Notes: generated by a model not told the origin, from the sequence alone. A DNA stretch of 64,000 bases from Rhodobacteraceae bacterium SB2 (GCA_001642945.1 LGRT01000034.1:124001-188000), one strand, 5' to 3'. Shown: positions 9,517 through 18,489, counted from the first letter of the stretch. Made by a program: numbers and translations.

Positions 9517-10423
9517 TCAACCCTTTTTGAGATGCCGATAGGTTTCGCTAAAGCGTTTTTGCAAGTGCTCACCCGCTAGAATGGGTTGTCATACGCCCTC
9601 TGGCGCAACATTTGTATCATGGTTGGGATTGAAAAATAGCGGAATGGATAACCGCTCCTGCGGACCTCCGCGCACCCGGTGCAAGGTTGCTTTAACTTCC
9701 CCCCCCAGTCCAAAACTCAAGCATTTCACCGAAGTTTATAATAAATTCGCCAGGGGGCACTTGCACGGCTTGCCATCCGCCATCAGGCAGGTGCACCTCT
9801 AAGCCTTGCTGACCATCAGTGGCCAAAAATGTCAGACATCCATAATCGGTATGCTCTGCGATTCCAAAATCTTTATCCCCGCTATCCAAAAGCCTTTTTG
9901 GATAGAAATTTCCTCGAAGCAGCGCCATAGGTTTGTTAAATTTATCGTTAAAAAATGCAGGGTCACGCCCATTCCCCGCCGCAATAGCTTGCAAAATAAT
10001 CAGGGATATAGCGCGCGCACGTTCAAAATACGCCATAATATCAACATCAAACATTGCAGGGTTTTTCGGCCATTGATTTGGGACATAAACGCCAAGCGCG
10101 CACAACCTATCGCTTTCAGCAAGCGCTATCCCACAATCAAATACTTCTTTATAATCAGGGTTGGCATCAGCGCTGACTTGCTCTGCCCCCGGCGCGCCCC
10201 AACCACGGTTTGCGCCAGTAACCGCCATATTAACCGCCTGTTTTTCGGCATTGGGGCCTTTGAAAAAAGCTTTATAAACGTCAAGCAGTCGCAAAACATC
10301 TTCGCGGCTGATCCCCGTATTATATACGGTTAAAAACCCCACCTCTTTCGCAGCCGCTTTTAACGCATGCAAGGCCGCCCGGTCCTGCCGCTTTCAATCC
10401 AAAAAATCCAGTCGAGGAACCAT
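9517..10423 (-). pseudogene. Decayed isopenicillin N synthase-like 2OG-Fe(II) oxygenase
   Basis: The whole reading runs from ATG 10423 (MVPRLDFLD) to a TGA at 9519-9517 and resembles intact roughly 300-residue isopenicillin-N-synthase-family oxygenases. Three lesions break it. Codon 10 is TGA (10396-10394), where a Trp codon would fit. A run of eight C on the plus strand (9699-9706) shifts the frame after GEMLEFWTGG; removing one base restores EVKATLHRVRGGPQERLSIP. A further in-frame TGA follows PEGV shortly before QPILAGEHLQKRF. The middle still reads well, with the iron ligands HTDYG visible and a GEMLEFW segment. The longest intact piece could start at a TTG (10372), but it would lack the end of the jelly-roll. 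A real pseudogene is more likely than sequencing error because of the two stops. Confidence 0.85.
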
Positions 10424-10572
10424 ACGCCTTTCCAAACCAGTTTACGATTAGCGCCAGCGTGCCCGACCAAAAAATGTCCGCAGCGCTCTTTACAGGCGTG
10501 GCTTCCTTGAAGGCCCGCCGGTTGCTGTTTAAGATAGCTGAAACAGAGTCACAAGATTGAAAAGAGAACCGG

Positions 10573-11313
10573 ATGATCAAAAAAATGGCCGCGGGCAATT
10601 GGAAAATGAATGGAATGCTGGACAGCCTAAAGGAAATTGAACGCCTTCAGGCAGCGCATTCAAATTCCAAGATCGATATTGTAATTTGTCCCCCGGCTCC
10701 GATGCTTTTACCAGCAAGAAAGAAAGCGCCTGATCTTTTGATTGGCGCACAAGATTGCCATCAAGAGGTCTCTGGGGCGCATACTGGCGATCTTTCTGCG
10801 AGCCTATTGAAAGACATTGGCGCTGCAGCAGTGATTATTGGCCATTCAGAACGCCGCCAGGCGCATGCTGAAAGCAGCGCTTTGATTAAAGAAAAAGCAA
10901 CCGCTGCCCTCAATGCAGGTTTAACCGCGATTATTTGTATCGGAGAAACCCTTGAGCAGCGTCAGGCAGAAGAAACGCTGCCAGTTTTGAAAGACCAGCT
11001 CGAAAAATCGCTTCCAGAAACGGCCACAGCGCAAAACACCGTGGTGGCTTATGAACCTGTCTGGGCGATTGGCACTGGGCTAGTGGCGGAACCGGCGCAA
11101 ATTGGTGAAGCGCATCGCTTTTGTCGCGCCCAAATCACCAAACAACTGGGCGCGAAGGCAGCCAACATGCGTTTACTCTATGGCGGCTCGGTTAAAGCTG
11201 CAAACGCCGCCGAGATTTTTAAAATTGATTGTGTAGATGGTGCTTTGGTAGGTGGAGCCAGTTTGCGCTTTGAAGATTTCTCACCAATTATCGAAGCTTT
11301 GGAAACGGCTTAA
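10573..11313 (+). CDS. tpiA: Triosephosphate isomerase
   Basis: 246 residues. TpiA interconverts dihydroxyacetone phosphate and glyceraldehyde 3-phosphate in the cytoplasm. The motifs are complete: AAGNWKMNG with the substrate Asn and Lys, GAQDCHQEVSGAHTGD, VIIGHSERR with the catalytic His, VAYEPVWAIGTG with the catalytic Glu and flexible loop, and LLYGGSVKAANA and LVGGASLR for phosphate. Length is normal. It is divergent from the broken oxygenase and ends at a strong hairpin terminator. Confidence 0.97.
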   Translation: MIKKMAAGNWKMNGMLDSLKEIERLQAAHSNSKIDIVICPPAPMLLPARKKAPDLLIGAQDCHQEVSGAHTGDLSASLLKDIGAAAVIIGHSERRQAHAESSALIKEKATAALNAGLTAIICIGETLEQRQAEETLPVLKDQLEKSLPETATAQNTVVAYEPVWAIGTGLVAEPAQIGEAHRFCRAQITKQLGAKAANMRLLYGGSVKAANAAEIFKIDCVDGALVGGASLRFEDFSPIIEALETA

Positions 11314-11344
11314 CCAAAACTTATATTTGGCTTGTGAACAATCT

Positions 11345-11385
11345 AGCCGCGCCATTTGTTAACAGGCGCGGCTTTGCTTTATTTT
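11345..11385. terminator. Rho-independent terminator between convergent tpiA and dctM
   Basis: A nine-base-pair GC-rich stem (11345-11353 AGCCGCGCC with 11365-11373 GGCGCGGCT, eleven-base loop) is followed on the plus strand by a T-rich stretch. It lies between the 3' ends of tpiA and dctM and may serve both. Confidence 0.75.
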
Positions 11386-12755
11386 GTTATAAGCTCGGGG
11401 CCCATGAAGGTGTTTGGCAACCAGGTCGACAAAACCGGCACATAAGTCACCAAAATCAAAAAGACAAACAACACCGCAAGAAAAGGCAAGGCGGCTTTCA
11501 CCACCCGCATCATGGGCATACCGGCGACACCAGAGGTCACAAACAGGTTTAAGCCCACCGGCGGTGTAATCATGCCAATTTCCATATTTACAACCATGAT
11601 GATACCCAAATGAATTGGATCTATCCCCAATTCCATTGCGATTGGAAAAACCAATGGCGCAACGATCACGATCAGGCCAGAGGGCTCCATAAACTGGCCG
11701 CCAATCAGCAAAATCACATTGACCACAACCAGAAACATGATCGGCCCAAACCCTGCAGACAGCATGCTGCTGGCAATTTGTTGGGGAATTTGTTCATCCG
11801 TCAACACATGTTTCAAGATCAAAGCATTGGCGATGATAAACATTAAGGTAATGGTTAACTTACCCGCTTGAAACAAGGCATCGCGCGTATCGCGATGCAC
11901 AAAAGCGGTGAGCAACGCCTGCGGCTTGCGCCAAATAGGTATATTGGGCTGCCCCTCTGGCGTCGCCAAGGGACCCATATCGCGATAGATAAAGGTGGCA
12001 ACCAAAAACGCGTATACCGCAGCCACTGCCGCCGCCTCGGTGGGCGTGAAAATACCGCCATAAATGCCGCCAAGAATAATAACAATCAAAAACAAGCCCC
12101 AAATCGCATCAAGCCCCGAAGCGAACACTTCTTGCCAACCCAGCCATTCGCCCTTTGGCAGGTTTCGGATTTTAGCGATCACATAAATCGTAACCATCAG
12201 CATGGTTCCGGCCAGCAGCCCTGGGATCACGCCTGCAAGGAACATCCGCCCCACCGAGACATCGGTCGCAGAGGCATAAACAACCATAACGATTGACGGT
12301 GGGATCAATATTCCCAAAGTCCCCGCATTCGCGATCACGCCCGCGGCGAAATCTTTGGAATAGCCAACCTGCCGCATCCCAGCGATCACAATTGTTCCTA
12401 TCGCAACAACCGTTGCAGGCGAAGATCCAGAGAGCGCTGCGAAGAGCATACAGGCAAAAACGCCCGCGATCGCGAGGCCTCCTGGGAAATGCCCGACAAT
12501 TGCGATTGAAAACCGGATGATACGCTTCGCAACGCCACCCGTCGACATAAAGGAGGACGCAAGAATAAAGAACGGAATTGCCAAAAGCGTATAATGACCA
12601 GCCATCGCTTGGAAAAATGTTTGCGCGATTGACGCCAGCGAGGTGTCACTGAGCACCAATAAGAAGGTTATCGAGGACAGGCCAAGCGCGACAGCGATGG
12701 GCGTGCCAATCAGTAACATCGCAACGATCATAAAAAAGAGAGCGGCAACTTCCAT
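11379..12755 (-). CDS. dctM: TRAP transporter large permease (DctM)
   Basis: 458 residues, nearly all hydrophobic helices, as expected for the 12-helix membrane subunit of a TRAP transporter. Family features are the opening with GTPIAVALGLSS, the repeated loops with SGSSPATVVAIGTI and IPPSIVMVVYASATDVSVG, GIFTPTEAAAVAAVYA, and ITPPVGLNLFVTSGVAG near the end. It uses an ion gradient to import organic acids delivered by DctP. It starts three bases after dctQ and closes the dctPQM operon. Substrate cannot be read from the sequence. Confidence 0.94.
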   Translation of the reverse strand: MEVAALFFMIVAMLLIGTPIAVALGLSSITFLLVLSDTSLASIAQTFFQAMAGHYTLLAIPFFILASSFMSTGGVAKRIIRFSIAIVGHFPGGLAIAGVFACMLFAALSGSSPATVVAIGTIVIAGMRQVGYSKDFAAGVIANAGTLGILIPPSIVMVVYASATDVSVGRMFLAGVIPGLLAGTMLMVTIYVIAKIRNLPKGEWLGWQEVFASGLDAIWGLFLIVIILGGIYGGIFTPTEAAAVAAVYAFLVATFIYRDMGPLATPEGQPNIPIWRKPQALLTAFVHRDTRDALFQAGKLTITLMFIIANALILKHVLTDEQIPQQIASSMLSAGFGPIMFLVVVNVILLIGGQFMEPSGLIVIVAPLVFPIAMELGIDPIHLGIIMVVNMEIGMITPPVGLNLFVTSGVAGMPMMRVVKAALPFLAVLFVFLILVTYVPVLSTWLPNTFMGPELITK

Positions 12756-12758
12756 GGC

Positions 12759-13442
12759 CTATTCCTCTTTCGCCGCGTGCTTAAGATCTTCCACTTCTTG
12801 TTCAACCTCATGGCTGACGATCAAGCCGCGCGACTCCCCACGCGAGAAGGCCAGCCCAACTTCAACGAACCTATATAGCAACAAAGCCGCCCCTACCGGC
12901 AGCATCGCATAAGGAATGAAGCGGGGAAGTTTCTCATAGGTCTCGCCTTCGTTCATCAGCGGCTCGATCCAACGTAAAAATTCGGGGAAAGGAATATCAA
13001 TCACCTCATACCAAGCTCGATAAGAGGTGCGCCGCATATCTTCAAACCCCGTGGGAAACCACCGACCCGTGGTTTGTGGCAAATTTGCAAAGTTAGCCCA
13101 ATAATCCCATGCGCCTTTCAACAACAAAGCGGCGTAAATCACGCAGAAGGCAACTGACGCGAACACAAAAAGCCTACGCAACCGCCCCGAGGTGATGTTA
13201 AGCAACGCATCCACGCCCAAATGCGCAGAGGTTTTCACCGCATAGCTGACGCCGAACAAAATCAACCAAGCAAATAAAAACGTGACCAGCTCTAAGCCCC
13301 AAATCAAACCCGTGTTGAACCCATAGCGCAGAACAACGTTGATAAATGTTACAACCACCATCGCAGCCAACAGAAACGCAATCACCGTTTCTTCTAATTC
13401 GTCAATAAATCTGCGGGCAATATGCTTTTCTAGTTCGGCCAT
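12759..13442 (-). CDS. dctQ: TRAP transporter small permease (DctQ)
   Basis: 227 residues with four predicted membrane helices. The typical DctQ features are the start with an amphipathic lead (FIDELEETVIAFLLAAMVVV), WGLELVTFLFAWLILFG, and the LGVDAL motif after it. It is longer than the common 160-180. The extra part is a loop around residues 115-165 (WANFANLPQTTGRWFPTGFEDM and the LRWIEPLMNEGETY stretch), a form seen in one branch of C4-dicarboxylate-type TRAP systems. It sits between dctP and dctM. Confidence 0.9.
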   Translation of the reverse strand: MAELEKHIARRFIDELEETVIAFLLAAMVVVTFINVVLRYGFNTGLIWGLELVTFLFAWLILFGVSYAVKTSAHLGVDALLNITSGRLRRLFVFASVAFCVIYAALLLKGAWDYWANFANLPQTTGRWFPTGFEDMRRTSYRAWYEVIDIPFPEFLRWIEPLMNEGETYEKLPRFIPYAMLPVGAALLLYRFVEVGLAFSRGESRGLIVSHEVEQEVEDLKHAAKEE

Positions 13443-13475
13443 GAGACTGCTCTTTAATTATTCTGGCGCGGAATT

Positions 13476-13501
13476 TCTGGCCCAATTGATTGTGGGCCAG
13501 A
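13476..13501 (-). repeat. Hairpin in the dctP-dctQ gap
   Basis: A nine-base-pair inverted repeat (TCTGGCCCA at 13476-13484, TGGGCCAGA at 13493-13501, eight-base loop) lies 22 bases after the dctP stop. There is no T run after it in the direction of transcription. It is more likely an mRNA-end stabiliser that keeps dctP more abundant than dctQM than a full terminator. Confidence 0.6.
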
Positions 13502-13522
13502 TCTTTTTCAAACCGCCTGCGA

Positions 13523-14524
13523 TCAATGCTTGGCGTTAATCGCTTGAGCTGCTTCAATATTGTCTTGCCCAACATCACTGCGGAATTGCTCCCACACAGG
13601 CTTCATTGCCGCAACCCAATTTTCACGTTGGGCGGCGCTTAATTGACGCACAACACCACCGGCGGCGATAATTTCCTGCTTTGCGGCCTCATTCACAGCG
13701 GTTGATTCTGAATTTCGCGCCTCGGTCACTTCAGCAATGATTGTGCTTAACTGATCGCGAATTTCACCATCAAGCCCATCCCACCAATCTGTTGAGGTGA
13801 CCAAGAGGTAATCGATGATACCGTGATTGGTTTCGGTTGTCCCATCCTGCACTTCAAAAAACTTTTTGCCGTAAATGTTTGACCAGGTATTTTCCTGCCC
13901 ATCTACAACGCCGGTTTGTAGCGCACCATATACTTCAGAGAAGGCCATCGGCTGCGGGGATCCCCCCAATGCGGCCATTTGCGCCTTTAGCACCTCTGAA
14001 TTTTGAACCCGGAATTTGAGGCCATTGGCATCAGATGGATCATTCAGCGGTTTATTTGCCGACATTTGCTTCATACCATTATGCCAAAATGCCAATCCAA
14101 GCAAACCACGGCGGGTCATGCTTTCCTTCATAGATTGGCCTGCTGCACTATTTTGAAACTCATCCACAGCATTTACGTTTTTAAACATGAATGGCAGGTC
14201 AAAAATCCGAAACACTTTTGTAAATTGCTCAAATTTTGAAAGGGATGGCGCAGCCATTTGCACGTCACCTTGCAACATCGCTTCCAAAACTTGGTTGTCA
14301 TTATACAACGTTGAGTTTGGAAACACTTCCAGACAGGCTTTGCCATTCATCTCGTCATTGACGCGGCTTTGCAGCAGCGTCGCAGCAATACCTTTCGGGT
14401 GTTTATCGGTATTTGTCACATGACTCAGCTTGATGACAATTTCACCCTCATCACAAGCGGCAAAAGCGCCGGATGCTGAGGCAGTTAAAGCCATCGCAGT
14501 GACAGCAGCGGTAATAAGTTTCAT
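13523..14524 (-). CDS. dctP: TRAP transporter substrate-binding protein (DctP)
   Basis: 333 residues. A clear signal peptide (MKLITAAVTAMALTASASGAFA, cut before ACDEGE) sends it to the periplasm. The mature protein has family features: IKLSHVTNTDKHPKG, the GLKFRVQNSEVLKAQMAALGGSPQPM region with the ligand-binding Arg, and EVYGALQTGVVDGQENTWSN. The start is supported by GGGAGGAAATTAG before the ATG. It is first of dctPQM. The transported compound is unknown; the family includes C4-dicarboxylates and other organic acids. Confidence 0.94.
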   Translation of the reverse strand: MKLITAAVTAMALTASASGAFAACDEGEIVIKLSHVTNTDKHPKGIAATLLQSRVNDEMNGKACLEVFPNSTLYNDNQVLEAMLQGDVQMAAPSLSKFEQFTKVFRIFDLPFMFKNVNAVDEFQNSAAGQSMKESMTRRGLLGLAFWHNGMKQMSANKPLNDPSDANGLKFRVQNSEVLKAQMAALGGSPQPMAFSEVYGALQTGVVDGQENTWSNIYGKKFFEVQDGTTETNHGIIDYLLVTSTDWWDGLDGEIRDQLSTIIAEVTEARNSESTAVNEAAKQEIIAAGGVVRQLSAAQRENWVAAMKPVWEQFRSDVGQDNIEAAQAINAKH

Positions 14525-14991
14525 CTAATTTCCTCCCAAAGATGACAACACCCGAGCGGGCAATGGCTACGAAGTAATATTTTGGCTACAGTTGCAAGAG
14601 ACATTATTGTCACGGCCCCTGCATTATCAACGGATCAACCGGTTTCCTGTCATTCGAAACACCCGTGCCCGTCTTGCTATTTTGAATTATGGTGGTTTGT
14701 GAATGACGGGCCTGCTTCGGCAGAGATCACAAAAACCCACCATTTTAATGTTACAGTTAAGTAAACGAAGATCTCAAAAGAAGATGGCGCATTTTTTGGG
14801 GGTTGAGGAAGGCAGGCGCTTTTCACAACCGCGCACGCGCTCACTTTGAAAGACTGCCCGCACAGTGAAACGATCCCTTACCTGCAGGTCTAACCCGATA
14901 TATTATGATCTCCAGCCGCATTTGTCGCCAGCGAACATCTCGCAATCTGCGACCGCATCGGTTAGGCTGAACGTGCTTTAAGGACATCACT
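14525..14991. other. Divergent control region between dctP and P450
   Basis: 467 bases without a convincing gene. It must hold the promoters of dctP (minus) and the P450 (plus). Visible structure is a nested inverted repeat at 14689-14743 and a short imperfect palindrome GACATTATTGTC at 14600-14611, which could be a regulator site. I see no RNA gene. Confidence 0.6.
14689..14743. repeat. Nested inverted repeat with UUCG tetraloop core
   Basis: The outer arms are ATGGTGG-TTTGTGA (14689-14702) and TCACAAA-AAC-CCACCAT (14727-14743); all 14 bases pair, with a three-base bulge (14734-14736). Inside the loop lies CTGC-TTCG-GCAG (14712-14723), the very stable UUCG tetraloop form. On the plus strand TTTT follows. 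It could be an operator, a leader structure of dctP, or a terminator-like element. Confidence 0.55.
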
Positions 14992-16179
14992 ATGCATATA
15001 CTCGAACAATCCCCCACCGATTATACGTTTGTTCAAAACCCCTACCCTTTTTATGAAAGCGCCCGGCGCCTGCAGCAGCCGGTATTTTGGCGCGATTACA
15101 ACATGGCCAGCTTTTTTGATCATCAAAGCGTGATGTCCTTGCTGAAAGATCGCCGCTTTGGCAGGGAATGCCCAAAAGATTTGGCGCAACCCACACCCAA
15201 GCATCTCGCCCCTTTTTATAAGCTGGAAGCAAATTCCATGCTTGAGCTGGAACCCCCGCGCCATAGCCGCTTACGCGGGCTTGTGTTGCGCGCCTTTACG
15301 TCGCGACGCATTGCCTCGCTGGAGCCCGAGATCAAGCAGCTATGCCATAGCTTGATCGACGATTTTAAAACCTCAGAAATTGATCTGTTAGAGGCCTATG
15401 CAAAGCCCTTGCCGGTGATCATAATCGCACGCCTTCTTGGCGTTCCTGAAAGCATGGCCGATGAATTGCTGCGTTGGTCAAATGATATGGTGTTGATGTA
15501 TCAAGCGCGGCGCAGTAAAACGCTGGAAGCCCGTGCGGTTGCTGCCAGTAAGGCGTTTTCAGATTTCATGCGCTCTTATATAGAAGAACGACGTACGCGC
15601 CCTGCGGATGATTTGATCACCCATTTGATTGCCGCTGAAAAAAATGGTCAACGTTTGACAACCGATGAAATGATCACCACTTGCATCCTTTTGTTAAACG
15701 CCGGGCACGAGGCCACGGTACATACATTGGGCAATGGGGTGAAAACACTTCTTGAAACCGGGGTGCCGGCAAGCTGTTTGGCGCCAGAACATATTGACGG
15801 CACCGTTGAAGAGATTTTGCGATATGATCCACCGCTACATATGTTCACGCGATATGCAAATGAAGATCTTACGGTTCAAGGGCATGCGCTTAAGCGCGGT
15901 GATCAAATCGCATTAATGCTGGGCGCCGCAGGGCGCGATCCAACCAACTGGCGGGATCCGGATGTTTTCGACCCTAGCCGAGACGTAAAAACAAACGCTG
16001 CCTTTGGGGCAGGCATCCATTTTTGCTTAGGCGCCGCGCTGGCGCGTTTGGAATTGCGGACTGCTTTGCCGATTGTTTTTGAACGCTGCCCGCAGCTGCA
16101 ACTGGCCAGATCCCCCGGTTATGCTGATGTTTACCATTTCCATGGGTTGCAAAACCTGTTCGTGAATACCAGACCTTAA
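14992..16179 (+). CDS. Cytochrome P450
   Basis: 395 residues, a soluble bacterial class I P450. Key sites are the I-helix AGHEAT at about 237-242, the ExxR motif EEILRY with Glu274 and Arg277, FDPSRD, and the heme loop FGAGIHFCLGAALARLEL with the thiolate ligand Cys345. All needed residues are present. The start has AAGGA eight bases ahead. No ferredoxin or ferredoxin reductase is next to it, so redox partners must come from elsewhere; the Fpr at 20655 is a candidate by inference. Substrate is unknown. The stop overlaps that of the convergent Lrp gene by three bases. Confidence 0.94.
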   Translation: MHILEQSPTDYTFVQNPYPFYESARRLQQPVFWRDYNMASFFDHQSVMSLLKDRRFGRECPKDLAQPTPKHLAPFYKLEANSMLELEPPRHSRLRGLVLRAFTSRRIASLEPEIKQLCHSLIDDFKTSEIDLLEAYAKPLPVIIIARLLGVPESMADELLRWSNDMVLMYQARRSKTLEARAVAASKAFSDFMRSYIEERRTRPADDLITHLIAAEKNGQRLTTDEMITTCILLLNAGHEATVHTLGNGVKTLLETGVPASCLAPEHIDGTVEEILRYDPPLHMFTRYANEDLTVQGHALKRGDQIALMLGAAGRDPTNWRDPDVFDPSRDVKTNAAFGAGIHFCLGAALARLELRTALPIVFERCPQLQLARSPGYADVYHFHGLQNLFVNTRP

Positions 16180-16634
16180 AGCGGCAGCATCCTGGTGGAT
16201 TTTATTTCCTCCATTGACAGCAACGCCGTCACATTATGCACTTTCACTTCGGAAATCAGCCGTTGATAAAAAGCATCATAGGCGCGGGCGTTTTTCACCC
16301 GCACTTTTAATATATAATCAATATCCCCCGCAAGCCGATGCGCCTCTTGTACTTCCGGGTGATTCTGCAATGCTTTTAGAAAACTTGCCTGCCACGCTGC
16401 GTCATGTTCACTGGTGCGGATCAGCACAAAAAAACAAGCCTCAAAACCTAGCGCTTCTGCATTTAACTCAACCGTTTGACGCCCAATCAAGCCAAGCGAT
16501 CGCATTTTGCGGATACGATTCCACACAGGCGTCTTGGACGAGCTGACTTTTCCAGCAATTTCATCCAAAGACTGGCCAGCATCAGATTGAAGCTCTGCAA
16601 GAATTTTTCGATCTGTCTCATCCAAGCGCGCCAT
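16176..16634 (-). CDS. Lrp/AsnC family transcriptional regulator
   Basis: 152 residues. The N-terminal winged helix-turn-helix is visible (MARLDETDRKILAELQSDAG, then SLDEIAGKVSSSKTPVWNRI and KMRSLGLIGRQ). The C-terminal RAM ligand domain follows (HPEVQEAHRLAGDIDYILKV). It is divergent from the cysG operon with 143 AT-rich bases between them that hold two inverted repeats. It probably controls cysG-fpr and itself, perhaps in response to an amino acid such as cysteine or methionine; this is inferred from position. Confidence 0.9.
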   Translation of the reverse strand: MARLDETDRKILAELQSDAGQSLDEIAGKVSSSKTPVWNRIRKMRSLGLIGRQTVELNAEALGFEACFFVLIRTSEHDAAWQASFLKALQNHPEVQEAHRLAGDIDYILKVRVKNARAYDAFYQRLISEVKVHNVTALLSMEEIKSTRMLPL

Positions 16635-16687
16635 GATTCCACTCCCATCCCGTTTATCAAAAGGTAATTCTAAAAATTAGCCTTTAT

Positions 16688-16700
16688 GAAAATATTTTTC
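16688..16700. promoter_or_regulatory. AT-rich palindrome in the lrp-cysG region
   Basis: GAAAATATTTTTC has arms GAAAA and TTTTC around TAT. Lrp/AsnC proteins bind AT-rich imperfect palindromes, so this is a candidate site. It lies 54 bases from the lrp start and 78 from cysG. Confidence 0.4.
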
Positions 16701-16733
16701 TTATTTATTCGGCAATATAGCCAAAACTTAGAA

Positions 16734-16758
16734 TTATTTACTATACAAGAGTAAATAA
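16734..16758. promoter_or_regulatory. Inverted repeat before cysG, candidate Lrp-type operator
   Basis: TTATTTAC (16734-16741) and GTAAATAA (16751-16758) form a perfect eight-base inverted repeat with a nine-base spacer. It ends 19 bases before the cysG GTG start. The arrangement fits a dimer site of the divergent Lrp-type regulator; binding is inferred. Confidence 0.5.
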
Positions 16759-16777
16759 ATCAAACAGGAAACGCATC

Positions 16778-18175
16778 GTGGATCATTTCCCAATTTTCTT
16801 AGCTGTCGCCGGAAGACGCATCATCCTATCGGGCGGCGGCGATGCTGCGATCGCCAAGTTGCGGCTCTTGTTCAAAACGACGGCGCATATCACCGTCTTT
16901 GCCAAAGATCCTTTACCTGAAATCTTGCATTGGGAAAAAAGCGGCAAACTGGCTTTGGTGACGCGGAAGCTTGAAACCGGCGATGCTCTTTGTGCGGCGC
17001 TGTTTTATGCGGCAAATGAAGATGCACAAGAAGATAGGCGTGTGGCCAAACTCGCCCATGAAGCGGGCGCTTTGGTAAATATCGTTGATAACCTACAGGA
17101 CAGCCAATTTATCACGCCCGCAATCGTGGATCGTGATCCCGTAACGATTGCGATTGGAACCGAAGGCGCCGCGCCTGTTTTAGCGCGTGCACTCAAAGCC
17201 GATTTAGAACACAGATTACCCGCGCAAATTGGAGTTTTGGCGCGAATTGCAAAATCCTTTCGAAAAAACGTGAATGCCTTGCCAATGGGCCGCGCGCGGC
17301 GCAGCTTTTGGAGCGAATTTTACTTTAACACCGGCCCAAGAGCCTTGGATGAAAGCGGTGAAGCTGGCATAGGCAGCGCTTTGTCAAACTTACTTAAAAC
17401 GCATCTCAAGAAAGCCACCCCAACGGGGCATGTGATCTTTGTTGGCGCTGGGCCAGGTGACCCAGAGCTTTTGACGCTGAAAGCCTGTAAAGCTTTGGAT
17501 AGGGCCGATGTAGTGCTTTATGATCGCTTGGTTGGCGACCCAATTTTAGAATTGGCCAGACGCGAGGCGCTGTTGATTGACGTTGGGAAAACAGGGTTTG
17601 GGGCCTCAACACCGCAACAAGAAATCAATGCCTTATTGCTTAAGCATAGCCAGAACGGTCAAATTGTGTTGCGTTTAAAGGGCGGTGACGCAACAATTTT
17701 TGGCCGCCTAGATGAAGAAATCGACGCCTGCGAGGCGGCAGAAATCGAATGGAGCATTGTGCCAGGTATCACGGCGGCCTCCGCTGCCGTCGCCGCGATC
17801 GGACAATCGCTGACGCGCCGTCAACGCAACGCCTCGGTCAAGTTTTTAACCGGCCACGATATGCACGGGTTTCACGAGCAAGAATGGCAAGCTTTGGCGC
17901 AACCGAACACGGTTGCAGCAATTTATATGGGGAAAAAATCCGCACGGTTTATCCAAGGCCGGCTTTTGATGCATGGGGCTGATCCGAAGACACCTATAAG
18001 CATCGTGGAATATGCCTCGCGGCCGCATCAACGGATCATTGAAGCGCGCTTGGATAATCTGGCTGAAACTTTACGAGCGCAGAGCGTATCGGGGCCCGCG
18101 CTTACGTTATTTGGTCTGCCAGCGCGAAAAGCTGCATTGCAGATCGAAAACCACCACGCAAAAGTAAGCGCCTGA
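16778..18175 (+). CDS. cysG: Siroheme synthase (multifunctional CysG)
   Basis: 465 residues. The N-terminal part (about 1-200) is the precorrin-2 dehydrogenase/ferrochelatase domain, opening FPIFLAVAGRRIILSGGGDA. The C-terminal part (about 215-460) is uroporphyrinogen III methyltransferase, with VGAGPGDPELLTLKA, VVLYDRLVGDPIL, LRLKGGDATIFGR and VPGITAASAAVAAIG. Together they turn uroporphyrinogen III into siroheme, the cofactor of the sulfite reductase encoded two genes on. The start is GTG at 16778 behind AGGAAA. Its stop overlaps the next start by one base (TGATG). Confidence 0.95.
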   Translation: MDHFPIFLAVAGRRIILSGGGDAAIAKLRLLFKTTAHITVFAKDPLPEILHWEKSGKLALVTRKLETGDALCAALFYAANEDAQEDRRVAKLAHEAGALVNIVDNLQDSQFITPAIVDRDPVTIAIGTEGAAPVLARALKADLEHRLPAQIGVLARIAKSFRKNVNALPMGRARRSFWSEFYFNTGPRALDESGEAGIGSALSNLLKTHLKKATPTGHVIFVGAGPGDPELLTLKACKALDRADVVLYDRLVGDPILELARREALLIDVGKTGFGASTPQQEINALLLKHSQNGQIVLRLKGGDATIFGRLDEEIDACEAAEIEWSIVPGITAASAAVAAIGQSLTRRQRNASVKFLTGHDMHGFHEQEWQALAQPNTVAAIYMGKKSARFIQGRLLMHGADPKTPISIVEYASRPHQRIIEARLDNLAETLRAQSVSGPALTLFGLPARKAALQIENHHAKVSA

Positions 18176-18489
18176 TGCCCAGCAAATCTTACAGTAAAGT
18201 GATCACTGCAAATGCACTATTAAACGGAGATGTGATCTATCTTAACGCCAAGGGGGGCTGGACGCGGCAGCATTCAAACGCCAAAATATTTCACGCAAAA
18301 AAGGATGCACAAGCTGCTTTAAATACAGCCACCGCTCAGGCATCTCACGTCGTGGGGGCCTATCTGGCCGATTTTACAGACGAAGACGCGGTGCCAAAGC
18401 CGGCTCATTTCCGAGAGGTATTCCGCACCAAGGGGCCTGGAAATTATTTCCATGGCAAACAAGCAGAGGCAAAAAATGTATCAGTATAA
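18175..18489 (+). CDS. DUF2849 protein
   Basis: 104 residues of the DUF2849 family, which is found almost always between cysG and the sulfite reductase in alphaproteobacteria. Visible are VITANALLNGDVIYL, GGWTRQHSNAKIF and GAYLADF. No catalytic motif can be seen. Its start is coupled to the cysG stop (TGATG) and its end overlaps the cysI start by 14 bases. A helper role in sulfite reduction or siroheme handling is inferred from context only. Confidence 0.88.
   Translation: MPSKSYSKVITANALLNGDVIYLNAKGGWTRQHSNAKIFHAKKDAQAALNTATAQASHVVGAYLADFTDEDAVPKPAHFREVFRTKGPGNYFHGKQAEAKNVSV

Noticed and set aside
9699-9706. Oxygenase frameshift as a programmed frameshift
   Set aside because: It sits in a plain homopolymer with no stimulatory structure seen, and the gene has two further stop codons.
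10394-10396. TGA in the oxygenase read as selenocysteine or Trp
   Set aside because: No SECIS-like need exists in this family, and TGA serves as normal stop for many intact genes here.
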